A stretch of 64,000 nt of DNA, from positions 106,722,094-106,786,093 of the forward strand of contig CM060975.1 of assembly GCA_030765065.1 (NCBI GenBank), read 5' to 3'. The position numbers and the translations under genes are program-made. Numbering within the stretch: position 1 is the stretch's first letter; every line of letters begins with the position of its first letter. The DNA comes from Deroplatys truncata. Taxonomy: Eukaryota; Arthropoda; Insecta; Mantodea; Mantidae. The notes under the pieces are model-generated. The model saw only the letters and a list, made by a program, of their open reading frames with translations, made no database searches and had not been told where the DNA came from. Shown in pieces: positions 43,529-55,005 of this stretch.

Positions 43529-44231
43529 GGGTGATCCGTTTGGAATGTCTGAAAACTAAAAGGTTATATATAGAAGTTAATGCACACATTTCTGAGCAGT
43601 TTGTTGCAAAATAAGCGGAAAGGATGGAAATAAACAATAAGTGATGTTTCAGTCCTCATCCACGTGGCATGGCAGCACTATCTTGCGTAGGAGACAAAAT
43701 GGTGGAAGTCTATGGAAGTCACTCCACTACTTATCAGTAGAGCAGAATGCGCCATACGCAACCATTAAGAGGATTGTTAGACAGTACCTTAAGATGTCTC
43801 CACCCATATTCAGGGCGAAAGTATGCTCTGACACAGCGTAATTACGAAGCTTATCTCTAGTGTGTTCTCATGATGATTTATATGAGAGGCAGGAAGCAGG
43901 CGATCAATGATAACTCGATGGATGTTCATGGACAAAGCCACATTTCATGTGAGTGGCCGAGTCAACAAACATAACTGCAATATTTGGGAAACCGAGAACA
44001 CACACGTCTCATACGACACATTTCACATACCATACAACACACTGAGTACGTTGCTGTGTAATGGCCACCATTTTGTCTCATATGCACAATAACGCTGCCA
44101 TGCCATGCGGATGAAGTCTGAAACATCACTCATTGTTGACTTTCATTCTTTCTGCTTAACTGCTAGTGATGCGTGTATTATCCTCTTATATAATAACCTT
44201 TTACTTTTCTGACATCTCAAACGGATCATCC
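43529..44231 (+). mobile_element. Internally deleted mariner-type element with long terminal inverted repeats
   Basis: Ends are inverted repeats of about 165-180 bp (43529-43706 and 44067-44231; outer bases gggtgatccg and ggatgatccg), flanked by TA at 43527-43528 and 44232-44233. Inside, an N-terminal transposase piece (HYLSVEQNAPYATIKRIVRQ, about 43724-43786) is joined to a first-catalytic-region piece (WMFMDKATFHVSGRVNKHNC, about 43918-43977), followed by NIWETENTHVSYDT. The intervening ~100 residues and everything after the first catalytic block are missing. A non-autonomous deletion derivative. Confidence 0.9.
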
Positions 44232-44639
44232 TATATTTTGTCACGGTATCGCATGTGTATAGTAGCGTTACAAACAGGGTCGGTTCTATTTTGTTTTGCT
44301 GTATCTTAGGTGCTAAATCGTGACCACCTCTCTAACATTACGCTAGGAATGAAATATCCGTGCCATTTGTCTTAATTTACATGCATTTTCTGTGGAGTAA
44401 CAACAGTATTTTTTACGCAACGGCATATCCAAACAAAAGTCAAAGCCCTTCATCTCAAGCATGTATGTTAATTTCAATGTATTCGCACTCAAGCATATAG
44501 GCTTTATAACTCGTTTTTTAGTATTTTATTACTTCATGAAGTTAAATTAGAAGGTGTTTTATAACCCTTGTCTGTAAAAATGAATAGGGCTTTTCAGTGG
44601 TGAAAGAATTATCACAATCGGATGAGTGATTTACGCATA

Positions 44640-44830
44640 CCCACATAAACAATACAACATTTCTGTAGGTGATGTGGGGGTAGCTTATCTGCCTCATACA
44701 TAAGAGGTCCAGAGTTATCTGTATAAGGTTTTTTTCGGGGGTTTTCGTTACCCTGGGTAACTCTGAGCTCTAGGGATCAACGGGTCAATTTGAACATAAT
44801 TTCAATCATTTTGATGTTTGACGTTCGATA
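44640..44830 (+). mobile_element. tRNA-like SINE, degenerate
   Basis: The segment gggggtagcttatctgcctc, then aagaggtccagagttatctg resembles a tRNA head with decayed B box. It continues into ttttcgggggttttcgttac and cctgggtaactctgagctct, a body shared with 9185-9345. Confidence 0.5.
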
Positions 44831-45748
44831 TGACCTATCCGGTTAAAAGTTCAGCTTAGAAACAAAAAAATCTCCCGTTGTATTATTGGTAGGCATGGGC
44901 GTTGCCTACAAGTATACTAAAAATCCATAATTTATTATATAGGTAGTCTTTGTTAGGTGCGTTCGTTACTAAGTTGGAATTTTGTAAATAAAGGTTAGAA
45001 GATTTGTTTGAACTCTACTACAATGTGAGGCAGAATTTTGCACTTGAAATGTAACGCTGTACGTGAGCTTACGATTTCTGCATTTCCATACAACATTGGA
45101 GGTAGTGAAGTAAATGGAGTGTGCTGCGATACAGCTTGCCAAAGTTGTCAGTGGTTGTTTTTGTTACTAGCGCACGTGAGAAGCAATAGAGACCCACTCC
45201 AGGGAGAATGCACCGTTCAATTTGTTGGCAGTGTACCCCGAGAATCCATCTTATTAGCACGTAAAACAGCTGCACGTTGCATAACAAGATCGCGGCGAAA
45301 CTTGTAGCGAGATTACTAAACCCACTTAACCCTGCTAATAATTATCGTGTTGGTAGAAGGCAAGTGACACGTCTTGGCTTGTGTTATTACATACTGATCA
45401 CTTCCAAGCAATCTTTGTTGTGGTTTAACATGCCATGTCACGCCATGGAACTGGATTAGCGGCAACATTTTGTTACTCGTGCCGCAAATGTATAATATGG
45501 GACCCAACGGTTCTCAAATAAGGCAGTGCAGAGGTTAATTTACTCATGGGGAGCAAGGAATGCAAAATTAATTTCCAATTTTAAAGACAAAATTAGCATT
45601 TTAATACCTTAGAAAGTCCTGAAATATAACCTGATTGTTTAAAGATGCCAACAAACAGGTTGGAATTATGAAAATGTTTTCGAATACTCCATTCATGTTA
45701 TAAATATGATATAGCGAATATAGTTTCAGAATAGGTACCTTAGATATC
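44831..45748. other. Intergenic, no gene confirmed
   Basis: Segment 45030-45310 has higher GC and an 89-codon plus frame (MHLKCNAVRELTISAFPYNI) with a 72-codon minus frame opposite; neither resembles a known family. Confidence 0.4.
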
Positions 45749-45749
45749 G

Positions 45750-45931
45750 AGATGGCTGAGGCGGTAAAGTCTATTGTCCGCATTCGGGAATCCCGGGTTC
45801 AAACCCGGGGCCGGCCAATCGACAAAAGCTTTTTCGCGGTTTATCTCGGGTGCTAGGCGAATGCTGGGTTGAATAATGTAATCCACGAGTTTTCCCATTA
45901 TCCCTTTCATCACTACATTTAATTTCCTTAG
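45750..45931 (+). mobile_element. tRNA-derived SINE (GGATGGCTCAGGCGG family), truncated
   Basis: Head gatggctgaggcggtaaag with A box and a near-perfect B box gggttcaaacccgg, then a body (ggtgctaggcgaatgctggg) shared with 37158. It ends where another SINE head begins at 45932. Confidence 0.82.
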
Positions 45932-46005
45932 TCGTCCTCCGTGGTCTAGGAGTACCATGCTAGCCTCTAGTTCCCGAGGTCGCGAGTTCAAACCCGGTGG
46001 AGGGT
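45932..46005 (+). mobile_element. SINE head (CTCCGTGG family)
   Basis: tcgtcctccgtggtctagga supplies the A box and gcgagttcaaacccgg the B box. The body after the head is missing and is replaced by unrelated sequence (gcggcagtatctcctcctgt). Confidence 0.8.
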
Positions 46006-47041
46006 GCGGCAGTATCTCCTCCTGTCCGATGTTGTGGTTTTTAATGCCCGTAGCTCGCGGCTCACCTTTCTGCAGCCTCCGCGAAGACTCTGGGTGTTCG
46101 AAATGGTTATGATTCTCGGCAATATTTTGTCCTCGGCTAGTTGAAGTTATTACTGAAATGTATCAGAGCATGGACTTTTCCTTGGTAAAGGAAACGTAGA
46201 TCTCGGGTGTGGTAAAGGAGAGAAAATAGACGTGCTTTAGTTACACAAAGACGACACCAGTTTCTTTTATTTAGTTACTTCTGGTAGTACACAACACTGA
46301 TAGTGTTGTGTCACTGTCCACTGCTGTTGAAACACGGCGCTGATATGACGCGAAATTTATATACTTAACAGATCTCTTTACTCGTAGCGATTCTTATGTG
46401 TGTAGCGAAACCTGTCTTAGTTCACTAACTTTTGGCGTGACATCTCTCAAATATGCGGCAGCATCCTTCCCTGCCTGTAGTTTAGAAGTGATTTCCCCAT
46501 TTTTGGTCTTAACAGATCTATTTATAGTCGCAGGCTTCTTGGGCTTCTTAATTTCCTATTGGTGCATTTTTAGCGCCACTCGACGCGTCTCACTATTTCA
46601 TATCTATTTACTGGGATCTCATTGGTCCAATTTTAACATAAGTCGCGACTTTTCCTAATTTTACCGTTAAGCTTGTCTCCCTCACTCCGGTCACGGCGAA
46701 TTACTGTACAAAAGGACAAAAGCTCTGCACCCTCCCTGTATGAACAATACTCTTGCTACCGGAGAGACATGTAAAACTCACTGGTTGCTTTCGAAGACAG
46801 TTTTCCTGCAGCTAAAATATCTCGCGTGGACAGTATTTTAACATAACGCTTAAATTATTTACATTAAACACTTTATTACTCCTCTAATATTAGTAACCTA
46901 AATACAAACATATCATTAAATCACTCTTCTTAAGATACACAGGCAATAAATATAAAAATAGCTATACATAACATCTTTAATTTCACTAAAAATTAATTAC
47001 TCAAATTATTAATAATTACATAGCTCGGGCTTGGCCTAGAG
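46006..47041. other. Intergenic; unidentified block at 46010-46760
   Basis: Contains a short inverted repeat around 46293-46311 (cacaacactgatagtgttgtg). It also contains a repeated ggagggtgc-type motif at 45990 (forward) and 46728 (reverse, gcaccctcc), which could delimit an unidentified element of about 740 bp. No coding motif. 46830-47030 is very AT-rich. Confidence 0.35.
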
Positions 47042-47262
47042 TTGCCGTTTCAAGGGCGATGGACTTTTTCGGGCGTAAAATCGTTAGCATGGCTTCATTC
47101 GGAAGGGAAGTAAAGCCGGTGGTCCCGTGTCGTAGATTTACGGCAGGTGAAAGAGCTTCAAGCCTGGTAAAGACCTCTGAGGAAAATTTCCGGACTTTCA
47201 CGCCCGATATAGAGTGGGCACTAGTAGTTAAAGAGCGCCCATATATAAAACTATTTTTTTTC
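47042..47262 (+). mobile_element. SINE (CTCCGTGG family), degenerate head
   Basis: Body blocks ttttcgggcgtaaaatcgtt, cattcggaagggaagtaaag and agcgcccatatataaaac are present; the tRNA part has decayed (cggcttggcctagagttgccg region). Confidence 0.85.
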
Positions 47263-47352
47263 ATTTCCTTCTTCTTCACCGCAATACCAGGGATTGGGCT
47301 GATCACCCATCCTGGATATGCTATGATCCTGAGTTTGCTTGCTCCACGACAG
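47263..47352 (+). mobile_element. SINE body fragment (GGATGGCTCAGGCGG body type)
   Basis: tttccttcttcttcaccgca, then gggattgggctgatcaccca and cctggatatgctatgatcct match the bodies at 37230-37310 and 11970-12000. Confidence 0.75.
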
Positions 47353-48043
47353 GGTTTCCGTGTGTATATGAACAGCATAACTAAAACACGAAAAGTTGGT
47401 TAAATACCAAACTTGGTATTTAAACTCAGCAGCTTCCAAGAAAGTAACATGAAGCTTTTTAAGAAAATTCTCTCACCTCAAACTAACCTTTATATGAATA
47501 ATTTTCGTTGTTTTTTATTTCCTCGAAAATTGACCTAATGAGTTTGAATAAAACAGCATTTGTTTAAGATATTTGCATGATAAAGCGCATTTTTGGGAAC
47601 AGCCTGTGAAATCCTGAACAAATTTTGTATAACTGGTAACCGTAATATATGAACAAAATATTACTACGTTATAGATCTCGTTAAAGAATATAATTTATAT
47701 TATATATATTTGTGTATATTTGGCGTTAACAATTTCCTAGACATTCTTCTTTATTGGTTTGAATGTTTAAATACTAATAGTTTTTCCAAATGGTCAGTCG
47801 TATTAGTTTTTTCTCTTGGCCATGCAAATAGCATAGAATTGCAAAGCCATAGTAGCGTTCTATTTTTAAAGGCATCTGACTATCGCTTTAGCCTACTGTA
47901 TTCTTCTTATAGCTACAAGGAAATGTGTAACAAAGGTTTATCTCGATGTAAAAGAAGTAGATAGAAGAATTTGCTATTCTAAGACCGGTTTGTAGAAGAA
48001 TGAGTGGAGAAAGTAACATGAGTGCAACATATACTCTTTTTTT
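47353..48043 (+). repeat. DR1 copy, 5' truncated by SINEs
   Basis: Starts at atgaacagcataactaaaac, includes ataccaaacttggtatttaa, and ends gagtggagaaagtaacatga. Confidence 0.82.
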
Positions 48044-48609
48044 AATTATAAGGGTAGTTTTCCTTCAGTAAAATGAGATGTACGACTACGTCACGAAGTT
48101 TGTATTGATAAAACGTAACTACGTACCGGGAATTCGATTCGAGTTAGACGAACCCTAACTGTACTGCAGTGCATGAATTTTTTTGCCTAGAGGAAACGTA
48201 AAGAAATAAGCAAGCGTGTGGGATGTTTGAAATTTCACGTAGTGCATGCATGGTGGGACATGATTACCGCCGGCATAGTGGACGTGCCGTGTATGGCAAG
48301 CGACTCTTCTTTAGTCAGCAGACTGCCTGCCTGGCTTCCACGTTATTCTCTGGAGCCTAGGCCTGAGGAGAATTGTCAAGTGTGAATCCGCAACATCGCT
48401 GTATCACTCCCCATTACCATGTCTACTTCTTGCATCTCAGAGACCCAGATTTTTCATGTATTACCTCGTCTGGTCTTGTTAGCATAGTTGAGCTCATTCT
48501 ATTTAGGAAGTTTCGTTATAATTTACAGTTCAAAAACTTTATGAAAGCCTTTGATTGTGTCGAACTGTCTCTTGGAGTTGGAGTTTTAGAGAAGTTACCG
48601 CAAAAAGAT
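48044..48609. other. Intergenic; weak LINE-like motif at 48515-48575
   Basis: The plus strand near 48530 reads LQFKNFMKAFDCVE, reminiscent of the FIDFxKAFDxVD motif of LINE reverse transcriptases, but too short for certainty. GC rises at 48230-48370 without recognised coding. Confidence 0.35.
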
Positions 48610-48791
48610 ATGATGTTTTGTATTCACGTGGCTTTCTCTATTTATCTGTTCTTACAAAAGCTTATTATTCTATCTACTTCTTGTTAATGGAGATGAACCT
48701 TCGTTATACACTTACACATTTCATTGTAGGATGCAGTAGATATGGCGAGTCGTTATGTGATGGTTTTGCAATTTCATACTCTTTATATGAC

Positions 48792-48833
<42 letters not shown>

Positions 48834-49383
48834 AAGCATCATACCAGAGAAAAGTAAAAGTATTTGAAATTTCGAACCAATAACAAGGAATATATATCTC
48901 GGAAATGGTGGTTAAGTCCACACAAAAAGCTTTATTTGACATAAATTGTGTGCTTTAACGATATCTACAATTTTTGTTTAGGAAGATATTGTCTATGACT
49001 TACGGTTTACCAATTATACGAAAGTCATTCAGAATGAAGATACTTCACAGACTATTACCAGAAAATTTAAGATATACACTTTATTTGTCGAAAATATCTT
49101 AATCATATGGTATATTACTCCAAATCGTCAGAGGCAAATTTGAAATAAAATATATAACAATGAAAACTTTTCCACATAAAGGGTATTTTGGGGTAGAGGA
49201 ATTTTCTTTAAAAACTTCGTGTCGAATTCTTGGAAGATGCTGAACTTAAATACCAATTTAGTATTTATCTGACTATTTTCAGGGAATCTCAAAACGCGTG
49301 CTTTCAGTGAAATCTCGTAATCGAATTTTTGGTTGGAATACAGTACTTCCTCTACATACTATAGGTAAGTAGTAGAGAAAGTG
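48610..49383 (-). repeat. DR1 copy with (GA)n insertion
   Basis: Ends gtattcacgtggctttctc at left and agtagtagagaaagtg at right. A GA array at 48795-48832 replaces part of the 3' region, and sequence is missing around the internal TGTCTG tract. Confidence 0.82.
48795..48832. repeat. (GA)n microsatellite
   Basis: A perfect GA run within a DR1 copy. Confidence 0.93.
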
Positions 49384-49479
49384 CTAATTGTCTATGACCG
49401 CTCATTATTTAGGGTTTCATATACTCATGCTTTACAAAGAATGGCCTCCTTCAATAATGTACCTTGAAGTAGATTATCT

Positions 49480-50349
49480 TTACGTTATTAGCAACGCTCT
49501 TTAGGCACCAAACATGAAGTAGTTGCAGCCCCAGTATGGTACAAAGTTTCCGGTGGCCTTCGCCCCAAGTTTACTTTCCGGTGGTCTTCGCCCTGCTTTA
49601 AAAATAATAAACTTTGTATTTGTTAATGTTTATTTGAATATTATATATGTAACACGTATCTCTTAGCAAGGCTTGGTGCGGCCTAAGAATGAATATATAT
49701 ATATATATATATATATTTACTTCACTCCTTTTATTAATCCTTCACATGATTAAATAACACTTCATTTATGTATCCTACAGTAGAGCTGTGAGATTGTTTA
49801 TTATTTGCACTTTTTAACACGTAAACCTTATATTATTCTTGCCGTAATGAATTTTCATGTCCCACACTGAATACGTATCGAACTGCTCGGGAACGCTGCT
49901 TTCTAGCGTCTGCCTTCTACTTTTACTATATTTCAAGTCTCTGATTGGCTAATCCTACTCCAATAGAATACTTTTATTTAACTTAAGCTTTTTCTAGTTG
50001 TTGATTGGCTATTTTTAAACTGTTTTAAACATTAAATTATTGTTCCAAGAATTATTAGTAGAATTATGAAACTTTCTAATTTATCGTTTTCTCAAGGTTA
50101 CCTCATTGATAGCTCATTGTTAGCAACTTTCGGCTTCTATTTTATAATTCTGTTTGCTACATTGTTAAATTACGTAATACATTCACAAAACATTATTATA
50201 CATGTACATAATAAAATAAACACAATACACTGACTGTTACATACATTTTATATATTATATTATACACATATTGCTTTAAGGCGGGCTATTATTATATTTT
50301 ATATTATATAATAAGACTGATATCATTTAAGTGTTAAAAATACTGCCTC
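49480..50349 (-). mobile_element. LTR-retrotransposon fossil: second copy of the LTR at 27097
   Basis: Co-linear with 27124-28036 over about 840 bp, with the same minus-strand primer-site remnant at 49482-49509 (rest of TGGTGCC...GCTAATAACG). It carries an extra duplication of the ttccggtggccttcgcccc segment at 49545-49590 and a (TA)n run at 49693-49716. No gag or pol sequence adjoins it. Broken and old. Confidence 0.65.
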
Positions 50350-50785
50350 AACCTTGCTTAAAAACAATGTTCCCTGAAAACAAACATAGAATTGATGGGA
50401 ATGTATATGTGTTTATGCAATTAAACATCGCTTTGATTTGCGTTTATATCGCCCGAATGCCGTTTAATGGGAATGTCTATGACTCCCCCGCATTATATTT
50501 TTTTGAAGGGCTACAGATTTAAACATCATCTCATAAAGAGCTTTAAAGCATTTTTTCAAATTTCAGATAGCTTCACAATCTCAGCTTCTCTCTGCTATAA
50601 ATGTCTCCTCTACATGATCCCCTCTCTACTTAAAATTTCTTTGGGGTTAGTTACTTGGACTAAAGGTTTTTGAATATTTTCCCTTCTCCTAGGAGGAAAA
50701 AATTCTTTTGGCTTAAACGGCAGCTCTTTGGTTCGCATTTGGGATGTCGCAGGCTCAAATCCCGTGTGTTGGCCTATCTGACTGT
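50350..50785. other. Intergenic, nothing recognised
   Basis: A short segment near 50730-50770 (ttggttcgcatttgggatgt, then gcaggctcaaatcccg) resembles a decayed tRNA-like B-box region. Not strong enough to call. Confidence 0.35.
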
Positions 50786-51641
50786 TTTTTACTTTCTGTA
50801 CTACATATAGTAAGTAGGGGCAGTATTGCATTCCACACAAAAATTCGATATCAAAATTTCATGGAAATACATGTTTTGCGCCCTCCTGAATCCAAAAAAG
50901 CATTTTTAGAAAAATGTCCATATGTGAGTCTGTCTCTGGATATGTGCCTGTGAACAGCATAAATCAAAAACGAAAAATCAGATAAATACCAAACTTGGTA
51001 TTTAAGTTCAGTATATTTCAAAGATACGACACGAAAATTTTAAGGAAAATCCCCCCACCCCAGACTACCCTTTAAATAGAAAATTTTTCGAAAATTGTGA
51101 TTTTCTCAATAATGATTTTGATTAAAGTATCATATGTTTAAGTTATTTTCATGACAAATGAAATGTATATCTTGAATTTTCTGGGAATGTCCCCGTAAGC
51201 CCTCTTCATCATGAATGGCTTTTGCATAACTGGTAAACCGTAACAGATAGATACAATTTTTGTAACAATGGATGTAGATCTTGTTAAAACACACAATTTA
51301 TGTCATATACGTTTTTTTTTGTCCAGTGAACTATTTACGAGATATTCTTTGTCATTTGTTTGAATTTTCCAATAATTATACTTTTTCTCAAATGGGAATT
51401 CGTTATTCGTTTTTTTATGTTCTGGACATGCAAAGAGAATGGAATGCTCCACATAGCAACCGCCTCTAAAAGATTTGACTATCGCTTAAAGCCTGCCCCT
51501 TGCACCTACAAGAAAATCAGCAATAAGATTAACATCTCGATATCTCGATTGACATGAAGTAGGTGGAGAATAAGCGTTTGCAAACAATAGTTTGTACGAG
51601 AGTAGAAAAAGTCACGTGAATGTAACATAATCAGATTTTTT
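50786..51641 (+). repeat. DR1 copy, full length
   Basis: Starts ttttttactttctgtactac, includes acaaaaattcgatatcaaaa and ataccaaacttggtatttaa, and ends gagtagaaaaagtcacgtga and ataatcagatttttt. Confidence 0.88.
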
Positions 51642-51766
51642 CTATTCGTAGTTGTTCTAATTCGCCATGTAAATACTGGATTGGATATGCAGTACCACGA
51701 CCCAAAATTTCACCCATAAAACCGCAGGTAACTATGCAGTGCTATTTGTCCAGCATCACAATAATC

Positions 51767-51769
<3 letters not shown>

Positions 51770-51822
<53 letters not shown>
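51770..51822. repeat. (GT)n microsatellite
   Basis: A perfect GT run of about 53 bp, outside DR1. Confidence 0.95.
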
Positions 51823-51824
<2 letters not shown>

Positions 51825-52680
51825 AAAGAACAGAAATTACAGTGCTGCTACAATCCAGCTTCCTATTAAATCAATCGCAACAAACAAGATGGCACAAGTT
51901 GGCGATTATGCAACTGAGGCCATCTGAACAAAACTCCAGCATGTGGTACAGCCAGGCGGCTACTTAATTAAGACTATCTGACCGTCATACACTGAATCGT
52001 GTATACCAAGAAACCTGCATCAGATGTTGAAGCGAATTTAAACAAGACAAAACGGTTCGTTAATTCTCAGCCCTTCTGATCTTGGGCTCATTTGACTTGT
52101 CCATTACTTCATTTATCGTTTCAATAGACTGGGATGTTATAAAGGTTCTTAAAATCTCGAAGAAGAAGAAACGGGCGCTATGGGTACCAGCTGGATTCCT
52201 CCTTTTTGTATTTAGACTTAACTGTATTGAACAGAACTATGGAGACGTTTTACTTTGATTAGTTGCAATTTTCTTCATTCGTGTAAGTAGGTATGTATTG
52301 TACACTTTAGCTCTTTTTATTTGCTATAAAATCACAGAAAAATGAACAAAATAAACAGGATAGATAAATGTAAGCCTCTGAATGAAATTTTACCATCGTC
52401 TTTCTCTATATTACATAGATGTTATGCGCATGCGAACGGAATTTTAGTAAAGCCCTCAAAAACTGTAAGCTTGGTTTGAATCAATGTATGAAAATTTGAG
52501 CATTCTATTTGTAGTACTTCAGAAAATAGCATTTGTAGTATGGCCTCCCATTGTAGCAAGATGGGTGTGTTGGTTACGCATTAAATACATAGTCCAGTCA
52601 TAGGATTGAGAAGCGATATGTTTTAAAATAAAACACACAAAAATATAACGTATACATTTTAATTCAGTGACTAATGAACA
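51823..52680. other. Intergenic, nothing recognised
   Basis: A short SINE-tail-like block (attctcagcccttctgatct) lies at 52072. The rest has no features. Confidence 0.4.
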
Positions 52681-52684
52681 TTTC

Positions 52685-53690
52685 TTACACTGTAAGTCAT
52701 TCAAAATGATCACCTCTGGCCTTTACACAGGACCCTAATCTGTTAGGTCAGTTTGCTACTGCAGCATGGATGACATCTACAGGAATTTCCTGCGCTGCCT
52801 TTACGAGATCTCGCTTTAGAGATTCCAAACTGGAGGGAGCTTTAGCTCAAGCCTTACTCTCCAAGATATCCCAAAGCCTATTGTCCAGTGGGTTCAGGTC
52901 TGGGCTGTCAGAGGGCCAGTCTTCTGCTGCAATGAATTCTGGAACATTTCCCTGAGCCATGCTTGAGGTGTTCTAGCCTTGTAAGCTCGGCCTGAGTCTT
53001 GCTGAAAGACCCAATAACTTCCATTGAAGACTGTGGTGTTCCAGGGTCTCAAAACTCTCTCTAGGATGTCCTCTTGGTACCGTCTGGCTCCTGTTTTTAC
53101 TCCTTGTTTGCAGAAATGGACATGTTACTCCTTGATGTGACACGCTCCACCAAAACATCAGTGATGCTGGGTGCTGCCCTCTCTGGACACGGGGGACTGA
53201 TATTTTAGCTTCCTTTGAGCTCCATACATATATTTTATCATTTTGCTTATTGTAATTCTCCTCCACTGTGAACATTTTCTGATCTGTGAAGAGGATATTT
53301 TTATGATCATTCTGAGTATATCACTGTAAGAGTCTCTTTGACCTTTCGTACCTGATCTTCTTTAGGTTCTAGGTTAATAAATGTCCCACTGACCGTCGAT
53401 AACCTCTCATATGAAGGTCTTCTCTGATAATCCGAGACATGGATTTGCGGATACATTTAACTCTTGAGCCATTATTTTTTGCTTCCCGTGTGGGTTTCGA
53501 CGTACTTGTTCTCTTACTGCTTTGACCACTCCTAACGTCCTTATGGTAAGTGGGCTGCCAAATCTTGCTAAGTCTTCAATAGAGGAAGATTCAAAGAATC
53601 TCTCGACAGTTCGGTAAACAAATTTCAGCAGGTTTCTTACCACACTTATAAAGAGCAATTACTGCTATTCTGTTTTTATTTACACCCCAT
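52685..53690 (-). mobile_element. Tc1-like transposon with broken transposase
   Basis: Reading the minus strand from 53690: the N-terminal paired-like region (TVERFFESSSIEDLARFGSP, KAVREQVRRNPHGKQKIMAQ, ELNVSA), then ILFTDQKMFTVEENYNKQND (the tail starting at 53275), IYVWSSKEAK and RGQHPASLMFWWSVS, a catalytic-region block QWKLLGLSARLR in a shifted frame, and AEDWPSDSPDLNPLDNRLWD (about 52885) with DILESKA. The DSPDLNPLD motif and the FTDQ motif are intact. At least three frame changes separate the blocks. Terminal repeats are not obvious. Confidence 0.87.
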
Positions 53691-54649
53691 TCCATTTTTA
53701 TTGGTTGATGTAGGGAACTACACAAAGCAAATGTGTTTAGAATAATAACTCCGCTACCATGGTAACTTGTAACAATATCACTAAATCATTTACTTTTAAG
53801 TCGTAGAGCCACAAACATAGAGGACAGAACTTATGACTGAAGTGTTTATGAATAGAACAGCAAAGCTAAGCAGAAAATTGAAAGCCTCATTACAAAATTC
53901 TACGTAAGTTTACAAAGCTTCCTATTTAATCACTTTTAATCAGGCGCTTAACCTAATTTGATTTTATATATGTTAGACTTAATTATTCAATGTCTGATAA
54001 ACAGTGAATTATTGCATATTTATGTAAAAACTTAACAAAATTAGGCTTCAAACAAATACAGTTTAACCCTTTTACGAATGTATAAACGCTATAATTTGGT
54101 TACAGCGCGCAGAAAACAGACCAAAATGATGTACAGATATTTCAGCGTTGCAGTTCTATTGACTGTCTCAATAGTTACGCAAGCTTGATTAATTCAATAG
54201 TTTTAAGAGACGGCCTTCCAACATACTTTCAAATTTATATGGGCTTATATGCTGAGATATGTCATTAAAAATACGCTGAAAGCATAAGAACTATAATATT
54301 GCGTAAGGTGAAGTTTCGCGATAATGAAGGGAAAAAAGCAATAAAGGTATTAACAATAGGAAATACTAAAATGCTGGCCTTAAAGAAAAAGTGTTTATTT
54401 AATACCAAATGAAACATTATGAAGAATGCATCGGGATGCATTTTCTTAAATTTAATGCCTTTTATGGAATCCTATCATTATAAACAGGTTGTTGTTGTAT
54501 TCAGTATCGTGCATAATATGCTCATTATGCCTCGCGTGCCAACAATAGCAATGACTAATACTGGTATCCAAGTTGCCGTGGCTTTGAGAGAGAAGACGAA
54601 ACGACTTTGTGATATTCTTTTCTCTGAGCAACGACATTGCAAAAACCTC
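53691..54649. other. Intergenic; a 99-codon plus frame at 54419-54718
   Basis: The frame MKNASGCIFLNLMPFMESYH, then HYKQVVVVFSIVHNMLIMPR runs into a SINE, and a 96-codon minus frame lies opposite. No motif is recognised. Confidence 0.35.
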
Positions 54650-55005
54650 TTTAATAGTAATAATAATAGTAATCCCATGGCGCTACAACTCATAAAGGGC
54701 CTAGACCTGCGAATCTGATTGCCGGCCTCACACCCACGTACGCACGGCAGAGGTGTGCGATCATCCAACCGATACGGGGAGTGATGTGGCCAGCATCACG
54801 CATCCCCCAGCTAGAATGTTGATCTCCGCGGCCGGGATCGCTGCCTATCACATCTCCTCACTTTTCTCATGATGCTAAATGGACACTGATATTATACCCG
54901 AGACTTGCATAAAATCCACACCCCCATGGGTGGAATGGAATCCGGGCTTCACACTCCAGCCCACAGCACCCCAGCACAGGACGCATAATCCTCTGTACTT
55001 TTTAA
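54650..55005 (-). mobile_element. SINE with (ATT)n tail
   Basis: On the plus strand it starts with an (AAT)n-type tail (taataataatagtaat), then ccatggcgctacaactcata, aagggcctagacctgc, gtgtgcgatcatccaaccga and catcccccagctagaatgtt. I know this composition as a widespread insect SINE whose tRNA-like head lies at the far end. Here the head region (about 54930-55000) is decayed, with no clean B box. Confidence 0.72.

Noticed and set aside
25559-46005. Functional tRNA genes at the CTCCGTGG and GGATGGCTCAGGCGG heads
   Set aside because: A and B boxes are present but the segments lead into recurring SINE bodies with tails and target duplications.
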